Assembly: GCA_003385635.1 (NCBI GenBank)
Contig: QQUY01000001.1
Coordinates: forward strand, 1,899,001 to 1,963,000
Direction: 5' to 3'
DNA from: Acidobacteriota bacterium
Lineage (GTDB): Bacteria > Acidobacteriota > Blastocatellia > Pyrinomonadales > Pyrinomonadaceae
DNA length: 64,000 nt
In this document: piece after piece, positions 60,601 through 64,000 of the stretch
Numbering within the stretch: position 1 is the first letter of the stretch
How the letters are laid out: the number at the start of each line of letters is the position of its first letter
Position numbers and translations under genes: made by a program
Notes under the pieces: generated by a model
Database searches by the model: none
What the model was told of the DNA's origin: nothing
The model's input: the letters and a program-made list of their open reading frames with translations, nothing else

Positions 60601-61203
60601 AAGCTGCTTGAAGCAAAACTAGTTTATGGCTACTACCCGTGTAATTCGGAAGGAAACGACCTGATCATCTTCGAAGAAGACGGCAAGACCGAACAGATGC
60701 GGTTCAACTTCCCCCGCCAGCCCGTCGATCAACTGGGATCGAAGAATCTGTGCCTCGCCGACTACTTTTTGCCGGTCTCCTCCGGAAGCAACGACACCGT
60801 AGCGTTCCACCTTGTCACGATGGGACGAAAGGCGTCGGAGCACTCGGCAGAGCTCTTCAAGAATGACGATTACACGGATTATCTGCTATTCCACGGCCTG
60901 AGCGTCGAATCGGCAGAGGCGCTCGCCGAGATGTGGCACAAACGGATCCGCGAGGAGCTTGGGATCGCCGGCGAGGACGCGGAAGAAATGACGAAGTTGT
61001 TCAGACAGGGCTACCAGGGTTCTCGCTTTAGCTTTGGTTATCCCGCGTGCCCGAGCCTTGAGGACCAGGTGAAGCTGTTCGAGCTTTTGCGGCCCGATAG
61101 GATCGGCGTCGAGCTGACGGATGAGTATCAATTGGATCCCGAACAATCGACCTCCGCCATTATCGTCCATCACCCCGCCGCCAGGTACTTTAATGTGGGT
61201 TAG
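57616..61203 (+). CDS. metH: cobalamin-dependent methionine synthase
   Basis: LEEKILIFDGAMGSSLQAQ; GGCCGTTSDHLK; FLIVGERVNASGSRKMRRLLE; KGDVHDIGKNLVDIIL; RFSFGYPACPSLEDQ. Confidence 0.97.
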   Translation: MDSFSKLLEEKILIFDGAMGSSLQAQELSIDDWGGPEFENCSENLLYTKPEAVEKVHEGFLNVGVDVIETNSFGGSGVVLAEFGLEDKTYEINKMAAEMAKRIAADFSTASHPRFVAGSIGPGTKLPTLGHITFRDLKKAYDQQVSGLVEGGSDLLIVETCQDLLQTKAALMAVFDYFEAKRIKLPVIAQVTIETFGTMLNGTEIGAALTALEPFPIDVIGMNCGTGPRQMTESLKYLCEHSRFPVSVLPNAGLPEVKDGKQHYDETPETFTGQIVHFAKDFGVNIVGGCCGTTSDHLKLVVEEVSRIEPHRRKGSLAPSASSIYFRQPYTQDASFLIVGERVNASGSRKMRRLLEAEDWDGLVSLAKEQEREGAHILDVNVDFVGRDGEADMHELVSRLVTNVKIPLMLDSTEWEKMEAGLEHAGGKCLLNSTNYEDGEPRFFKVLELAKRFGAGVVVGTIDEDGMARTASKKVEIARRAIKDAVAFGIPEHDIFFDPLALPISTGIEEDRNNADETIKAIKQIHSEFPEANIILGVSNISFGLSPAARIVLNSIFLHDAVEAGMNSAIVNASKILPLNRFNEREIEVARELIYDRREFEGDVCTYDPLTEFTTLFEGKKASAIKKDVSNLSIEEKLKHHIIDGEKIGLEDNLTKALEKYEPLDIINEILLDGMKVVGDLFGSGQMQLPFVLQSAEAMKTAVKFLEPHMEKVEGQEKGTMVLATVKGDVHDIGKNLVDIILTNNGYKVVNLGIKQPIDEILKAAEEQKADAIGMSGLLVKSTLIMRDNLEIMNERAISTPVVLGGAALNRKYVDNDLLPLFDGKLFYARDAFDGLNAMDELARLRKSATEDAEPTEKVKEVAVGRSSGEQRSGGVPPAMSAEREKEDDEDLVGEDAKLGRKAARFDRNLTGDTSHTTRSETEPAEFIPELPFYGSKVVEIKDLTKVFAFVNETALFKGQWQFKQGRKSPEEYQKILEETVYPKYEQIKADAIRDKLLEAKLVYGYYPCNSEGNDLIIFEEDGKTEQMRFNFPRQPVDQLGSKNLCLADYFLPVSSGSNDTVAFHLVTMGRKASEHSAELFKNDDYTDYLLFHGLSVESAEALAEMWHKRIREELGIAGEDAEEMTKLFRQGYQGSRFSFGYPACPSLEDQVKLFELLRPDRIGVELTDEYQLDPEQSTSAIIVHHPAARYFNVG

Positions 61204-61325
61204 AATAGCCGAGAGTAGACCGAGTAGCACCGGCAGAACCTGATCACACGCCAACCGATCGGAATCGATGAGTCGAACGAATTGGGATCAGAATGGAAAT
61301 GGTCTGAGAAACGACGTTCCGCGAA

Positions 61326-61898
61326 ATGATAGAACTCCCGGATTTGCTCACTGTACTTGAGGATTTTACCTCGCGATTGGACCGTATCAGCATTGATTAC
61401 ATGTTGACGGGCTCGATGGCACTTGTTCACTATGCCGCACCGCGTAACACTGCCGATATTGATCTGGTGATCGATCTATCTGACCGGAACTTTGAAAAGT
61501 TCCTTGGCGAGTTCGAAAGCGACTACTACATTCCGCCAACAAGTGCCAAGAGGGCAGTAGCTGAAAAGAGGATGTTCAACGCGCTTAACCAAGCATCGAT
61601 CGTGAAGGTGGACTGCGCCGTGCGGAAAGACACTGAGTTTCATCGTGAGGCATTCTCTCGCCGAAAGCAGACCAGCTACTCCGGTGACTTCGACATTTGG
61701 ATCATTACAAGGGAGGACCTGATCATTTCTAAACTCCTATGGGCAAAAGAAAGCAAATCAGAAATGCAGATGCGGGATGTTGGTAATATTGTCCGGCACG
61801 GATATGAGGAAGGTTACGTGCACAGTTGGTGTAAAAAGCTAGGGATTGATCAAATACTCAAAGAAGTCTTAGATTCGTTCGAAACCGATGAGACCTAG
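61326..61898 (+). CDS. nucleotidyltransferase-fold protein (DUF6036/AbiEii-like)
   Basis: DYMLTGSMALVHYAAPRNTADIDLVIDLSD; VDCAVRKDTEFHREAFSRRKQ...IITREDLIISKLLWAKESKSEMQMRDVGNI. Confidence 0.82.
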   Translation: MIELPDLLTVLEDFTSRLDRISIDYMLTGSMALVHYAAPRNTADIDLVIDLSDRNFEKFLGEFESDYYIPPTSAKRAVAEKRMFNALNQASIVKVDCAVRKDTEFHREAFSRRKQTSYSGDFDIWIITREDLIISKLLWAKESKSEMQMRDVGNIVRHGYEEGYVHSWCKKLGIDQILKEVLDSFETDET

Positions 61899-62112
61899 AG
61901 ATACATCACGCGAAATGGATGAGCTTCAGCACAAGCTCTGGATGGAACGTACTGCCCAGGCCCGAGCTAAGTTTGTCGCATCAATGTTCCGAAACGCAAT
62001 GTCGATTATCCTGGCCTCCCTTCCTGAGGGCCTTTCAGAAGAAGAGATCAAGCGTCAGTTGTTCTTCCGCACGTATGGCGAGCATCTTCCCGCCGATTTC
62101 TTTGACAGATAG
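61888..62112 (+). CDS. small partner protein of the nucleotidyltransferase
   Basis: 74 aa, overlaps upstream gene by 11 bp; SIILASLPEGLSEEEIKRQLFFRTYGEHLPADFFDR. Confidence 0.7.
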   Translation: MRPRDTSREMDELQHKLWMERTAQARAKFVASMFRNAMSIILASLPEGLSEEEIKRQLFFRTYGEHLPADFFDR

Positions 62113-62291
62113 CCTGCCCCCGTTGAATTCCTTCCCAGGCCCGAAAACACTCCCTCCCGTTCACTTTCGGAACTTTTCAACCTCACTTCCCGTCATACAA
62201 ATCAGCCGTTCTTTACATTTCTTGACGCAAGGGATTGCAAGCAACCTGCATCGAACCGTTCGAGCCACTGTCATTAGGAAGGAGGCATAAA

Positions 62292-62516
62292 ATGAACAAA
62301 CTTAAAGGATTGAAAGCGGCCCACTCCGACAAGGTCAATTCGATGTTCGTAAGTTTCGAAGCCAGCGTCGTAATAAGCGTATCGGACAACTCGATCAGGA
62401 TCTGGGACACGATAAACGGTGTAGAGCTTTATGAAGCGTCGGAAGGAATAGAGGGAGACCCGATCGTACTAAATCTGGGACCATTCAGAAGAGACGGAAG
62501 TATCAGGATCAGCTAG
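62292..62516 (+). CDS. 74-aa protein with a single WD40-blade-like motif
   Basis: Strong SD AGGAAGGAGG before ATG; KLKGLKAAHSDKVNSMFVSFEASVVISVSDNSIRIWDTINGVELYEA. Confidence 0.7.
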   Translation: MNKLKGLKAAHSDKVNSMFVSFEASVVISVSDNSIRIWDTINGVELYEASEGIEGDPIVLNLGPFRRDGSIRIS

Positions 62517-62551
62517 ACAGGACAGGATCAGATTTTCACACTCCATAGCAG

Positions 62552-62584
62552 CAGACCCGCCAATTGGCGGGTCTGATTTTTTTT
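62552..62584 (+). terminator. intrinsic terminator
   Basis: CAGACCCGCC-aatt-GGCGGGTCTG then ATTTTTTTT. Confidence 0.92.
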
Positions 62585-62659
62585 CTTCAGATCACGAAAA
62601 TGCGGTCTCAAATCGCCAGATTTGAACCATTTAATCTCCTGTGGTCAAATCTTTGTCTT

Positions 62660-63790
62660 ATGGCTCACAAGATCTTTATCGCAGGCGCCGGCGGTATTGG
62701 CCAAGCTGCTGCGATCCTGCTCCGCGAATGGTCCGAAAATGCTCCCGACATCGTATTGGGAGACATAAGCCGTGAACACCTCGACGAGGCGGCGGCATTT
62801 GTACTGCACGGATCAGAAAGTACAGGAAGCCTCGAAACCCTCGAGATGCCTGCAGGCGAGGCTTCAGGAGAGTTGCTTTCGGTTTTTGACAGCTGCGACG
62901 TGCTTCTGGATTGTGCGCCCGGACGCGAGGCACCGAAGCTCGCTCGTTACTCCAGGGAGCATTCGATGCATTATGCAAATCTGACCGAATACGTAGCGGA
63001 AACCGATCAAATAAAGGCTCTGGCCAGAGATGCGGAAACAGGATTTGTCCTTCAGACGGGTCTTGCGCCCGGATTCGTAAATGTCCTCGCCGTTTCGCTT
63101 TACGATCAGTTTGTCGAAGAGTTTGATAACCGCAACGTCGAGCGGATCTCGATGAAGGTCGGCGCACTTACCGCACATGCCCACGCGCCTCATTTTTACG
63201 GGTTCACGTGGTCGCCGATCGGCGTGGCGACCGAGTACGTAAAAAATTCCAGGGTGGTCCGCGACCACAAGATCACGGAACTTCCTGCGCTTTCGGAACG
63301 CGAGGAGATCGTCATCGGAGGAAGGAGGTTCGAAGCAGACCTGACATCCGGAGGTGCGGCCGACCTGCCGGAGCATTTCGCGCTTCGGGCAAGGGCACTC
63401 GATTACAAGACTATCCGACACGTGGGCCATTTCGAGTGGGCATCGAGGGTAATCCACGAGTTTGCCAACGATGAGCATTTGCCGCGGCAAGTACTCAAGC
63501 GATTCCTTAGGGAGATCCCGGCAGTCGAGGACGACTTCGTCCTCGTTCATGCTGGAGTCGAAGGATTTGATTCCGAGGGCGTGAGGCGACTCTTGGAAAA
63601 GGCTTTCTTTGTCAATCCACTCGAAATAAACGGTAAGATCCTGAGAGCGATCCAGACAACGACAGCCGCACCCCTTTGTGAGGCTGCAATGATGCTTCTG
63701 TCCGGCGATCACAAAGGCGTCGTTCTTCAAAGCGGGATCGATCCGAAGACCTTCTTGAACGGCCGATTCGTTAGCCGTGTTTATTCTTAA
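62660..63790 (+). CDS. saccharopine dehydrogenase-like NAD(P)-binding protein
   Basis: HKIFIAGAGGIGQAAAILLREW; DVLLDCAPGREAPKLARYSREHSMHYANLTEY; GLAPGFVNVLA. Confidence 0.87.
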   Translation: MAHKIFIAGAGGIGQAAAILLREWSENAPDIVLGDISREHLDEAAAFVLHGSESTGSLETLEMPAGEASGELLSVFDSCDVLLDCAPGREAPKLARYSREHSMHYANLTEYVAETDQIKALARDAETGFVLQTGLAPGFVNVLAVSLYDQFVEEFDNRNVERISMKVGALTAHAHAPHFYGFTWSPIGVATEYVKNSRVVRDHKITELPALSEREEIVIGGRRFEADLTSGGAADLPEHFALRARALDYKTIRHVGHFEWASRVIHEFANDEHLPRQVLKRFLREIPAVEDDFVLVHAGVEGFDSEGVRRLLEKAFFVNPLEINGKILRAIQTTTAAPLCEAAMMLLSGDHKGVVLQSGIDPKTFLNGRFVSRVYS

Positions 63791-63816
63791 AGCCCGATTT
63801 CGGCAGCCCGGGATCC

Positions 63817-64000
63817 GTGAACTCGAACCTCCAAAAATCAGCGACAACGCAAAGACCTGCGGCGATAACGCCGAGCAGAGATGAACTGGCGCTCCTTGGC
63901 GCGACGGAGAGAGCAGGATTCTGGCTTGCCCATCGGATGAATCTCGGCAGATGGAAGCGATTCTGGACTTTCTGCCAACGGCATCTCGGTTCGCTATGGA
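63817..64000 (+). CDS. 5' portion of a CDS truncated by the window end (possible acyltransferase)
   Basis: Open frame from GTG: VNSNLQKSATTQRPAAITPSRDELALLGATERAGFWLAHRMNLGRWKRFWTFCQRHLGSLW; no strong SD. Confidence 0.4.
   Translation, partial: MNSNLQKSATTQRPAAITPSRDELALLGATERAGFWLAHRMNLGRWKRFWTFCQRHLGSLW

Noticed and set aside
62864-63847. 327-aa minus-strand ORF
   Set aside because: Antisense to the saccharopine dehydrogenase-like gene; Cys/Arg-rich composition and no domain.

Overview
64 kb of a bacterial chromosome, probably Acidobacteriota/Blastocatellia-like. That placement is an inference from an ECF sigma factor translationally coupled to a Ser/Thr kinase with a TolB-like propeller, a CadC-type HTH-TPR regulator, and general gene content. 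Positions 1-4.0 kb form a sparsely coding accessory island next to tRNA-Lys. It holds an IS1595-like transposase remnant, a DUF3800 gene and a family of ~100-bp repeats ending in TAACG...CGTTA inverted boxes. The rest is mostly housekeeping: purA, murB, an EF-G paralog, a copper-type P-ATPase, feoA/feoB plus a 44-aa Cys-rich protein missing from the ORF track, pyrF, glnA, HtrA, tRNA-Pro, thiL, cysS, metH and others. Three tandem secreted paralogs lie at 22.9-28.0 kb. Best leads: (i) a SAM-II-like riboswitch upstream of metH whose GGAGTT 3' end can pair with the 5' arm of a perfect intrinsic terminator; (ii) the attC-like or structured repeats in the island; (iii) a palindromic-repeat-like in-frame insertion in metH; (iv) a divergent deoxyhypusine-synthase-like protein; (v) an NHL-propeller/M23-like fusion; (vi) a nucleotidyltransferase/74-aa gene pair resembling a toxin-antitoxin module. 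All calls are by eye; no searches were run.
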